Assembly (NCBI RefSeq): GCF_014648475.1
Contig: NZ_BMRE01000003.1
Coordinates: forward strand, 1-64,000
DNA from: Lentzea flava
GTDB taxonomy: Bacteria > Actinomycetota > Actinomycetes > Mycobacteriales > Pseudonocardiaceae
Length of the DNA: 64,000 nucleotides
Reading direction: 5' to 3'
The first letter of the stretch is position 1. Each line of letters starts with the position of its first letter. Both the position numbers and the translations under genes were made by a program. Positions 25,610 through 33,879 of this stretch are shown piece after piece. Below the pieces are notes generated by a model. The model saw only the letters and a program-made list of their open reading frames with translations, made no database searches and was not told where the DNA came from.

Positions 25610-26529
25610 GAGAGCTGCTGACCAGCCTGGGTCTGCTGGTGCTGCTGTCGTTCGCCGTGTTCGTGGGCGTCGACCTGCTGCCGGGCGACCCGGTCACGGC
25701 CCGGCTGGGCGCCACCGCCTCACCCGCGCGCATCGCCGAGGTGCGCGCACACCTCGGCCTGGACCGGCCGGTGCTGGAGCGCTACGGCTCGTGGGTTGTC
25801 GGTGTCCTGCAAGGAGATCTCGGTGTCTCGGCGTCGGGCCGGCCGGTTGCCTCGATGTTGTCGGATCGCGTCGGCAACTCGGTGCTGCTCAGCGTGGTGA
25901 CGTTGGTGTTGCTGGTGCCGCTGTCGTTCGGGCTCGCGGTGTGGGCGGCCTGGCAGCGCTCGGCGGACCGGGTGATCTCCGGTGGCGCGCTGCTGCTGGT
26001 GTCGGTGCCGGAGTTCGTGGTGGCCGGTGCGCTGGTCCTGGTGTTCGCGGTGTCGTTGCGGTGGCTGCCCGCGGTGTCGCTGGTGCCGGTCGGGTCGTCG
26101 CCGCTTTCCACGCCTTCGGTGCTGGTGCTGCCGGTGTTGTCGTTGCTGCTGGTCGGACTTGCTTACGCGGTGCGGGTGATCAGGTCTTCGGCCGTGGGGG
26201 TGCTGGCTTCGCCGCACGTGGAGTTCATGTGGCTCAACGGTGCTTCCCGGCGTGACGTACTGCGGCAGGCCGTGTTGCCCGCGGTGTTGCCGGTGGCGGT
26301 GCAGGTGTGGCTGGTGACCGGTGTCGGGTTCGTGGGCGGGGCCGTGCTGGTGGAGAAGATGTTCGGGTATCCGGGGATCGGGGAGTTGCTGGTGTCGTCG
26401 GTGCGGACCGGCGACCTGCCGGTGGTGCAGGCGCTGGTGCTGATCATCGGGGCGGCGATGCTGGGCGCGCTGGTGCTGGCGGACTGGGCCGTTGTGCTGC
26501 TGACGCCTCGGTTGCGGGTGGCGCGGTGA
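25606..26529 (+). CDS. Opp/Nik-type ABC permease (OppB/DppB-like)
   Basis: This 307-aa permease has the DLLPGDPV start and the EAA-type loop (HVEFMWLNGASRRDVLRQAVLPAVLP). The family's MFGYPGIGELLV motif follows. Six TM segments are visible. GTG 25606 overlaps the binding-protein stop, and its end overlaps the next permease (GTGA). It forms the importer with the following permease and fused ATPase. Confidence 0.9.
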   Translation: MRELLTSLGLLVLLSFAVFVGVDLLPGDPVTARLGATASPARIAEVRAHLGLDRPVLERYGSWVVGVLQGDLGVSASGRPVASMLSDRVGNSVLLSVVTLVLLVPLSFGLAVWAAWQRSADRVISGGALLLVSVPEFVVAGALVLVFAVSLRWLPAVSLVPVGSSPLSTPSVLVLPVLSLLLVGLAYAVRVIRSSAVGVLASPHVEFMWLNGASRRDVLRQAVLPAVLPVAVQVWLVTGVGFVGGAVLVEKMFGYPGIGELLVSSVRTGDLPVVQALVLIIGAAMLGALVLADWAVVLLTPRLRVAR

Positions 26530-27665
26530 GCCGGGACGTGGGCGCTGGTGGCGCGGCGGACCTGGGCGCGGGTGGCGCGGCGGGCCTGGGCGCGGGTGGC
26601 GCGGCGGGCCGGGACGGGCTGGCTAGGGATGCAGCGAGTGCCGGTGATGCCGGGCGTGCGGGTGTCGTCTCAGTTGCCGGTGACGCCGACCGCGCGGGTG
26701 CCGTCTCGGTTGCCGGTGGCGCGGTGAGCCCGGAGGTGCGCGCTGGTGGCGCGGTGAGCCCGGAGGTGCGCGCTGGTGGCGCGGTGAGCAGGGACGGGCA
26801 AGCTGGCGCAGAGGTCCCCCGTGATGGAGGATCCCCCGCGACCCAACGTACCCGGCGCCACCGACAAGATCGGGCGGCTCGGCCTGAGCAGGACGGGAAG
26901 GCTTGGCAGCGCCGCCTGGTGGCTGGCCTCAAGCGCGGCTGGTGGCCGCTCGCCCTCCTCACGCTGATCCTGATCGCACCGGAGCTCGCACCCCACGCCG
27001 CCACCGACGTGGTCGGCCTCCCGTACTCCACGCAGGGCCTGCTCGGCACCGACCACCTGGGCCGCGACGTCCTGTCCCGACTCATGCACGGCGGCCGCCC
27101 CATGGTCCTCACCAGCCTGGCCGCGGCCGCGCTCGGCACCGGCGCCGGCACCCTGATCGGACTGGTCGCCGCCTGGTGGCGCCCGTTCGTCCTGCGGCCG
27201 TGGGACGCGGTCGCCGCGGTGCCGGGCATCCTCGTGCTCCTGCTCGTGCTGACCGCCATGCCGAATCGCGCCGGCATCGTGTTCGCGGTCGCGCTGGCGA
27301 GCGTGCCGTTGTCGGCGCGGGTCGTGCACGCCGCGGCCGCGCAGGTCATCGGCAAGGCGCACGTCGAGCACGCGAAGGTGCGCGGCGAAAGGACGGCCTG
27401 GATCCTCGGCCGCGAGGTGCTGCCGTTGATCGGCACGACCGTGCTGGCCGATTTGGGGCTGCGGTTCGTCATGGCCGTCTACCTCGTGGCGGCGGCGGGA
27501 TTCCTCGGGCTCAGCACCATGTCGTCCGACTGGGGGCTGCTCGTCGTCGAAGCCCTGCCGGGTGCCGCGCTGCAGCCGGTGGCGTTGCTGGCCCCTGTGG
27601 TCGGGATCGCGGTCGTCGCCGTGTCCGCCAACCGAGTCGCCGATCGCGTCGGGGAGTGGGCATGA
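26526..27665 (+). CDS. Opp/Nik-type ABC permease (OppC/DppC-like) with repetitive N-terminal extension
   Basis: The last ~245 residues are a normal OppC-type permease: GTDHLGRDVLSRLMHGGR, an EAA-like loop (HVEHAKVRGERTAWILGREVLPLIG) and five to six TM helices. Residues 1-~125 are a Gly/Ala/Val/Arg low-complexity stretch encoded by tandem repeats. They end in a polar linker just before KRGWWPLALL. GTG 26526 overlaps the upstream stop. Three further in-frame GTG codons (26724, 26754, 26784) lie in copies of the same junction sequence, so the true start could be any of the four. The total is 379 aa from the first. Confidence 0.82.
   Translation: MSRDVGAGGAADLGAGGAAGLGAGGAAGRDGLARDAASAGDAGRAGVVSVAGDADRAGAVSVAGGAVSPEVRAGGAVSPEVRAGGAVSRDGQAGAEVPRDGGSPATQRTRRHRQDRAARPEQDGKAWQRRLVAGLKRGWWPLALLTLILIAPELAPHAATDVVGLPYSTQGLLGTDHLGRDVLSRLMHGGRPMVLTSLAAAALGTGAGTLIGLVAAWWRPFVLRPWDAVAAVPGILVLLLVLTAMPNRAGIVFAVALASVPLSARVVHAAAAQVIGKAHVEHAKVRGERTAWILGREVLPLIGTTVLADLGLRFVMAVYLVAAAGFLGLSTMSSDWGLLVVEALPGAALQPVALLAPVVGIAVVAVSANRVADRVGEWA
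26537..26608 (+). repeat. 24-bp tandem repeat, three units
   Basis: Units at 26537-26560, 26561-26584 and 26585-26608; the last two are identical and the first differs at three bases. Each encodes an 8-residue (D/G)LGAGGAA-like block within the OppC-like N-terminus. Confidence 0.85.
26715..26789 (+). repeat. 30-bp tandem repeat containing the permease start-codon junction
   Basis: A unit beginning GCGGTGAGCCCGGAGGTGCG repeats with exact 30-bp period at 26721-26750 and 26751-26780, with a partial third copy. The unit closely copies the natural oppB-stop/oppC-start junction near 26520-26553. Confidence 0.85.
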
Positions 27666-28840
27666 CACTCGTCGAGGTCGAAGGACTGACGCTGAGAGCA
27701 GGCGGGCGCGCGGTCGTCGAGGACGCGCACCTGACCATCGCGGAAGGCGAGGCCGTGGCGCTCGTCGGGCCGTCCGGGTGCGGCAAGACGACGCTGGCGC
27801 TCTCCGTTCTCGGCCATCAGCGGCCCGGCGTCACCAAGGAGGCCGGGCGGGTTACGCGGCGCGGCGTGGCCGGGTACGTCGGGCAGGATCCCGGCGTCGC
27901 GCTCAACCCCTACCGGAAGATCGGCAAGGTCGTTTCGGCGGAGCTGTTGGGCAGGGTCGGGCTGCCGGGGGAGTTCACGAGCCGGTACCCGCACCAGTTG
28001 TCGGGCGGGCAGCAGCAACGGGTGGTGCTCGCGATCGCCCTCGCCCGCGACCCGCGGCTGCTGGTCCTCGACGAGCCGACCGCGGCGCTGGACCCGCGGG
28101 CGAAGGCCGAGGTGCTCGCGGAGATCGAGCGGATCCGGGAGCAGGGGGTCGCGCTGCTGTGGATCAGCCACGACGTCGACACGGTGAAGCCGTTGGTGGA
28201 CAGGGTGATCACGCTCGCCGACACGGACGTTCCCGAGATAGCCAGGCCGCGCGTCGAGATCGGTGAGGTCGTGCTCAAAGCCACGAACCTCATGGCCAAG
28301 CACGGCAAGCGCACGATCCTCGACGGGATCGGCTTCGACGTCCGCCGGTCCGAATGCCTGGCCATCACAGGACCGTCCGGGGCCGGCAAGAGCACGCTCG
28401 CCCGCTGCCTCGTCGGGCTGCACAGGCCGAGCGGCGGGCGGATCGAGATCAACGGCAGCGTCGGCTGGGTCGCGCAGAACCCCGCCGAGGCGCTGCACCC
28501 GATGCACACCGTCCGCACCTCGATCAGCCGGTGCGGGCCGGACGTCGAAGGCGCGCTCGCGGCCGTGCGCCTGGACCCCGCGATCGCGGACCGGTATCCG
28601 CACCAGCTCTCCGGCGGGCAGCGGCAGCGGGTGGCGCTGGCGCGGGCGCTCGCGGCGCGGCCGGACGTCGTCGTCTGCGACGAGGTCACGTCGGCGCTCG
28701 ACGCGGGCACGCAGGCGCGGGTGCTGGGGCTGATCAACGAACTGCGCGCGGAACTCGGCCTCGCCGTCGTGCTGATCACGCACGACCCGAACGTCGTCGA
28801 GTCCACTTCGGACAGAGTCTTCGAGCTGGGAGCGAAATGA
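27662..28840 (+). CDS. Fused double ABC ATPase (OppD-OppF-like)
   Basis: This 392-aa protein carries two ATP-binding cassettes: Walker A GPSGCGKTT and signature LSGGQQQR in the first half, GPSGAGKST and LSGGQRQR in the second. It lacks the C-terminal Fe-S/oligopeptide tails usual for separate OppD and OppF, which run about 330 aa each, so both domains are compact. It energises the two preceding permeases. ATG 27662 overlaps the permease stop and its own stop overlaps the NRPS start (ATGA). Confidence 0.9.
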   Translation: MTLVEVEGLTLRAGGRAVVEDAHLTIAEGEAVALVGPSGCGKTTLALSVLGHQRPGVTKEAGRVTRRGVAGYVGQDPGVALNPYRKIGKVVSAELLGRVGLPGEFTSRYPHQLSGGQQQRVVLAIALARDPRLLVLDEPTAALDPRAKAEVLAEIERIREQGVALLWISHDVDTVKPLVDRVITLADTDVPEIARPRVEIGEVVLKATNLMAKHGKRTILDGIGFDVRRSECLAITGPSGAGKSTLARCLVGLHRPSGGRIEINGSVGWVAQNPAEALHPMHTVRTSISRCGPDVEGALAAVRLDPAIADRYPHQLSGGQRQRVALARALAARPDVVVCDEVTSALDAGTQARVLGLINELRAELGLAVVLITHDPNVVESTSDRVFELGAK

Positions 28841-31800
28841 GCACACACGAGATCGTCGCGAGTCTGCGCGGGCTCGGGGTCGAGCTGTGGACCGAGGACG
28901 GGCAGCTGCGGTTCCGCGCACCCCGCGGCGTGCTCACCGACGAGCACAAGCAGGCACTCAGGGCGAACAAGACCGAGATCATCGAGCTGCTCGCCCAGCC
29001 GGAGGTGAAACCCGATCCGGCGAGCCGGCACGAGCCGTTCCCGCTCACCGACGTGCAGACCGCCTACCTGCTGGGGCGCAACAACGAGTTCGGCTACGGC
29101 GGCGTCGGCTGCCACGGCTACCTCGAGGTCGAGATGCCCGGCGTCCGAGCACAGAACGTCGAGGACGCCTGGAACCAGCTGATCCAGAGGCACGACATGC
29201 TCCGCGCGGTCGTCGAACGCGACGGCTACCAGCACGTCCTCCCCGAGGTGCCACGCCTCCGCGTGCACGAGTCGGACGCGGAAACCGCCCGCGCCGAGAT
29301 GGCCCACCGCACGTACGAGACGGACCGGTGGCCGCTGCACGACCTGCGCGTCAGCGAGAACAAGCTGCACATCTCGATGGACTCGCTGATCGCCGACTGG
29401 GCCAGCGCCACGGTCCTGCTCACCGAGCTCGACGCGCTCCTGAAGGGCGAACCCCTGGAGCCGCTGGAGATCACCTTCCGCGACTACCTGCTCGCCGAAC
29501 GCGGCCTGCGCGACACCAGCCGCTACCGCCGCGACCGCGAGTACTGGCTCGGCCGGATCGACACGCTGCCCGCCGCACCCGACCTGCCGACGAAGGAAAC
29601 CCCAGGGCCTGCCCGGTTCCGCCGGCTCAGCACCACGCTCACCGACTGGGAGGAGTTCACCAACCGCACGACGTGGCACGGCGTCACGGCCTCGTCCGCG
29701 GTGCTCGCCGCCTACGCCGCCGTGCTGCGCAAGTGGTCTCGCAGGAGCGAGTTCAGCATCAACCTGACGCTGCTCAACCGCACTCCGCTGCACCCGCAGG
29801 TCGACCGGCTCGTCGGCGACTTCACCAGCGTCAGCCTCCTCGCGGTCACGCAGAAGGGCACGTTCGCCGAGCAGGCGAAGCAGATCGCCGCGCAGCTGTT
29901 CGACGACCTCGACCACCGCCTGTTCTCCGGCGTCGAGGTGGTCCGCGAGATCGCCCGCCGCAAGGGCCGCGACGCCGCGCTCATGCCCGTCGTGTTCACC
30001 AGCGGCATCGGGCTCGGCGGCCGCCAGGCGGGCGAGGGCATCACGCAGACGCCGCAGGTGTTCCTCGACTGCCAGGTCACCGACGGCCCGGACGGCCTGC
30101 AGGTCAACTGGGACGTCCGGGAGGGCATCTACCCGGACGGTCTCGTCGAGGACATGTTCGAGGCCTTCACCACGCTGCTCACGAACCTCGCGACCGCCGA
30201 CGAGGCCTGGCAGAGCACCAGCCCGGTCCCGCTGCCCCGGTACCAGGCCGAGGAACGCGCCCGAGTCAACGACACGAAAGCCCCGCTCTCCGACGCGTTG
30301 CTGCACGAGGGTTTCTTCGCCCAGGCACAGCGCATCCCGGACAAGGAAGCCATCGCCGGCAGCTACACCTACGGCGAACTCGCCCACCGCGCCGCAGCGG
30401 TCGCCGCCAAGCTCGACGTCGAGCCCGCCGAACGCGTCGCGGTGGTGCTCGACAAGGGCCCGGACCAGGTCGTCGCGGTCCTCGGCGTCCTGCTCGCCGG
30501 TGGCGCATACGTGCCGGTCGACACCACACAACCGTTGCCGCGCAGGGAAAAGATGCTCGCGGGCATCCGCACCGTGATCGACGCGGACTGGCTCAGCGAC
30601 CTGCCGGACGCCGAAGTCCCCGCCGTCACGGGCGATCCGGACCAGCTCGCGTACGTGATCTACACGTCCGGCTCGACCGGCGACCCGAAGGGCGTGATGA
30701 TCACGCACCGAGCCGCGCAGAACACCGTCGAGGACATCAACCGCAGGTTCGCCGTCACCGAGAACGACCGCGTGCTCGCGCTGGCCCAGCTGGGCTTCGA
30801 CCTGAGCGTCTACGACATCTTCGGCGTGCTCGCCGCGGGCGGCACCCTCGTGATGCCGCGCGCCGACCGGCCGGGCGACCCGTCGCACTGGGCCGAGCTG
30901 GTCCACGACCACGGCGTCACGGTGTGGAACTCGGTGCCCGCCCAGCTGCAGATGGTCGCGAACTACCTGGAGTCGGAGAAGGGCGACCTGACCTCGCTGC
31001 GCCTGGTGCTGCTGTCCGGCGACTGGATCCCGGTCACCCTGCCCGCCCAGCTGAGGCCCCTCGCACCGGAAGCGGAGCTGATCAGCCTCGGCGGCGCGAC
31101 GGAGGCCGCGATCTGGTCGATCCACCACCGGATCGAGCGGGTGGAACCGGACTGGGTCAGCATCCCGTACGGCCGCCCGCTCACCAACCAGGGCTTCCGC
31201 GTGCTGAACGAGCAGGACGAGGACTGTCCCGTGTGGACACCGGGTGCGCTGTGCATCAGCGGCGCGGGCCTCGCCACCGGCTACTTCGGCGACGAGGAGC
31301 TGACCGCGCGCAAGTTCGTCACGGTCGGCGGTGAACGGCTCTACCGCACCGGCGACCTCGGCCGTTACCTGCCCGGCGGCGAGATCGAGTTCCTCGGCCG
31401 CGAGGACACCCAGGTCAAGATCCGCGGCCACCGCGTCGAGCTGGGCGAGATCGAGGCGACGCTGGTCGGTCACCCGAGCGCGGGCGGCGCGGCCGTCGTG
31501 GTCGCGGGTGACGCGCTGCTCGGCTTCGTCGAGACGGCCCGCACCACCGCCCCGGAACCGCTGAACGTCGAACCGGTGAAGCGGTTCGCCGAACGCCAGG
31601 TCGACGGCAGCAGCGACCCCGCCGCCCTGCACGCCGCCGCCAGGGCGTCGATGCGCCGCGCGCTGGAGGAACGCGGCGGCTCGCTCGAAGAGATCCTGCC
31701 GGGTGTGCACGAACGCCACCGCTGGCTCGTGCGCAAGTGGCACGCGCTGGCCGGGGGCGACGCGACCTGGGACGACGTCAAGGCGTCCGAGGCCTTCGTC

Positions 31801-33879
31801 CGCTACCACCTCGACCACGTCGAACGCGTCCACGCGCTGCTGAACGGCGAGCAGAACCCGTTCGAGCTGCTCTTTCCCGAGGGCGGCCTGGACACCGCCC
31901 GCGCGATCTACCGCGACGACGAGATCTCGCGCTACCTCAACCACGCCGTCGCCGCGCTGATGAACCGCATCGCCGCCGCGCACGAGGGCACGCTGCGGGT
32001 CCTGGAGGTCGGCGCGGGCACCGGGTCGACCACCGAGGCCGTGCTGCCGCTGCTGGCGGGGTTCGACGTCGACTACCTCTACACCGACATCACGCCGTTC
32101 TTCCTGGCCGAGGCCAAGCAGCGGTTCGAGGCGCGGTTCGCGGTGTTCGACATCGACCAGGACTACCGCGCGCAGGGACTCGCGCCGAACTCGTTCGACG
32201 TCGTCCTCTGCGCGGGCGTCCTGAACAGCACCCAGGACCCCGCCGAGGCGTTGCGCAACGCCGTCGAGCTGCTCGCGCCCGGCGGCTGGCTGATCTTCAC
32301 CGAGCCCACGGCCGACCTGCCGCACATCCTGCTCACGCAGGGCTTCATGATGCAGCCCAGGTCGTTCACGAGCCGCGCGGAGTGGCTGGAGATCATCGAC
32401 ACGGCCGGCGGTCACGAGGTGCTGTGCCTGCCCGAACCGGACCACGTCCTTGCGCCGCACGACATGCACGTGTTCGCCGCGCGGTTCAAGACCGACCGCA
32501 AGCCGGTGCGGGCCGACGAGCTCACGAGGTTCGTCGCGGATCGCCTGCCCGGCCACATGGTGCCGGTCGTGCAGGTCGTGGACGCGTTGCCGCTCACCGG
32601 AAACGGCAAGGTCGACCGCAAGCAGCTCGTGCGGTGGCAGATCACGCAGCCCGAACCGGAAGCGGCGTCGGGCGTACCGGACGAGCTGGAAGGGCGGCTG
32701 TGCGCGCTGTGGGCCGACGCGCTCGGTCTCGCGAGCATCGGCCGTGACGACAACTTCTACGACCGCGGCGCCGACTCGCTGATCCTGGCGCGTGTCGCGG
32801 GCAAGCTCCGCGAGGAGGTGCAGGAGGCCGCGCCGTTCGCCTACGACACCCTGCTGCGCCAGATGCTCAACGAGCCGACGGTGTCCGCGCTCGCCCGTGC
32901 CCTGCGCACCGCGGCCGAGGAGGAGGAACCCGTTGCCGTGCAACGAGGGAACTCGCTGCTCGTGCCGTTCGGCGGCGAGGGCGGGACCACGCGGGTGATG
33001 TTCCACGCGGCGCTCGGCACCATGGACTACTTCCACTCGCTGGGCAACGCACTGGCCGCCCAGAACCTCGGCCCGGTCGTCGGTGTCGCGGTCGCGGACG
33101 CCGAGGAATACCTGAAGATCCCGCCACGCGAGCTGATCCCGCGGATCGCCGACGAGTACGCGCAACGGCTCCTCGACGAGGGCTACCAGCGGTTCCAGCT
33201 CATCGGCTACTGCCTCGGCGGCCTGCTCGCCACCGAGGTCGCGCGGCGCTTGCTGGAACGCGGTGCCGACGTGGCGGACCTGACGCTCGTCGACAGCATC
33301 CCGATGTTCATCGAGACCGGCGAGGAGCTGGCGTTCGAGGCGATCTTCGCCCCGAACCTGGGTCTCGACCCGGTGGCCGCGGTGTTCGGGTCCGATGTGG
33401 ACAGCGATCTCGTGTACCGGGCCATCGAGAAGCTGATGGCCGACCACGACCGCAACGTCCCGGCCGGTGCGATGGCCGCGCTGTCCGGCGAGTTCGCGCC
33501 GGTCGCCGAAGCCGTGCGGAAGCGGCACGAGCTGACCCAGGACGAACGGCTCGCGGAGTACACGGCGCTGGCCGCCCGGCAGGCCGGGCTTCCGGTCGGG
33601 CCGGAGCTCATCCCGTCGCTGTTCCGGGTGTGCCGGCACAGCATGCAGGCCGCGCGCTTCGACCCCGAACCGTACGCGGGCGACATGAGGTTCCTGCGCT
33701 GCACCGAGGAACAGGACTTCGGCATCACCGCGGGCGTCGGCCACCTGGCAGCGCCGTTCTGGGAACAGACGTGCGTCGGCGCGTTCGAGGTGATCGACGT
33801 GCCGGGCAACCACTTCAGCGTGATCGAACCGCCGCACGTCGATGTCGTGGCGGCGCATCTGGCGGAGGGACTGCGATGA
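28837..33879 (+). CDS. PchF-like NRPS: TubC docking-Cy-A(MT)-PCP-TE
   Basis: This 1680-aa terminal module begins with a TubC-type docking domain (1-53). The cyclisation domain (about 65-500) has an intact DxxxxDxxS motif at 182-190. The A domain (A3 at about 609) has the code DLY-N-LS-L-IW, the cysteine code. A methyltransferase domain is inserted after A8 (SAM motif LEVGAGTGSTTE near 1056-1067) before A10. The PCP Ser is 1314. The thioesterase has GYCLGG with Cys1459 as nucleophile and His1659. The module should add and cyclise the last cysteine, methylate it, and release the product. Confidence 0.95.
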   Translation: MSTHEIVASLRGLGVELWTEDGQLRFRAPRGVLTDEHKQALRANKTEIIELLAQPEVKPDPASRHEPFPLTDVQTAYLLGRNNEFGYGGVGCHGYLEVEMPGVRAQNVEDAWNQLIQRHDMLRAVVERDGYQHVLPEVPRLRVHESDAETARAEMAHRTYETDRWPLHDLRVSENKLHISMDSLIADWASATVLLTELDALLKGEPLEPLEITFRDYLLAERGLRDTSRYRRDREYWLGRIDTLPAAPDLPTKETPGPARFRRLSTTLTDWEEFTNRTTWHGVTASSAVLAAYAAVLRKWSRRSEFSINLTLLNRTPLHPQVDRLVGDFTSVSLLAVTQKGTFAEQAKQIAAQLFDDLDHRLFSGVEVVREIARRKGRDAALMPVVFTSGIGLGGRQAGEGITQTPQVFLDCQVTDGPDGLQVNWDVREGIYPDGLVEDMFEAFTTLLTNLATADEAWQSTSPVPLPRYQAEERARVNDTKAPLSDALLHEGFFAQAQRIPDKEAIAGSYTYGELAHRAAAVAAKLDVEPAERVAVVLDKGPDQVVAVLGVLLAGGAYVPVDTTQPLPRREKMLAGIRTVIDADWLSDLPDAEVPAVTGDPDQLAYVIYTSGSTGDPKGVMITHRAAQNTVEDINRRFAVTENDRVLALAQLGFDLSVYDIFGVLAAGGTLVMPRADRPGDPSHWAELVHDHGVTVWNSVPAQLQMVANYLESEKGDLTSLRLVLLSGDWIPVTLPAQLRPLAPEAELISLGGATEAAIWSIHHRIERVEPDWVSIPYGRPLTNQGFRVLNEQDEDCPVWTPGALCISGAGLATGYFGDEELTARKFVTVGGERLYRTGDLGRYLPGGEIEFLGREDTQVKIRGHRVELGEIEATLVGHPSAGGAAVVVAGDALLGFVETARTTAPEPLNVEPVKRFAERQVDGSSDPAALHAAARASMRRALEERGGSLEEILPGVHERHRWLVRKWHALAGGDATWDDVKASEAFVRYHLDHVERVHALLNGEQNPFELLFPEGGLDTARAIYRDDEISRYLNHAVAALMNRIAAAHEGTLRVLEVGAGTGSTTEAVLPLLAGFDVDYLYTDITPFFLAEAKQRFEARFAVFDIDQDYRAQGLAPNSFDVVLCAGVLNSTQDPAEALRNAVELLAPGGWLIFTEPTADLPHILLTQGFMMQPRSFTSRAEWLEIIDTAGGHEVLCLPEPDHVLAPHDMHVFAARFKTDRKPVRADELTRFVADRLPGHMVPVVQVVDALPLTGNGKVDRKQLVRWQITQPEPEAASGVPDELEGRLCALWADALGLASIGRDDNFYDRGADSLILARVAGKLREEVQEAAPFAYDTLLRQMLNEPTVSALARALRTAAEEEEPVAVQRGNSLLVPFGGEGGTTRVMFHAALGTMDYFHSLGNALAAQNLGPVVGVAVADAEEYLKIPPRELIPRIADEYAQRLLDEGYQRFQLIGYCLGGLLATEVARRLLERGADVADLTLVDSIPMFIETGEELAFEAIFAPNLGLDPVAAVFGSDVDSDLVYRAIEKLMADHDRNVPAGAMAALSGEFAPVAEAVRKRHELTQDERLAEYTALAARQAGLPVGPELIPSLFRVCRHSMQAARFDPEPYAGDMRFLRCTEEQDFGITAGVGHLAAPFWEQTCVGAFEVIDVPGNHFSVIEPPHVDVVAAHLAEGLR

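Noticed and set aside
27910..33858. A 1982-codon open frame on the minus strand opposite the PchF-like NRPS
   Set aside because: Its translation is Arg/Val/Asp-rich low-complexity sequence with no motif, while the plus strand carries complete NRPS domains. It is a high-GC shadow frame.
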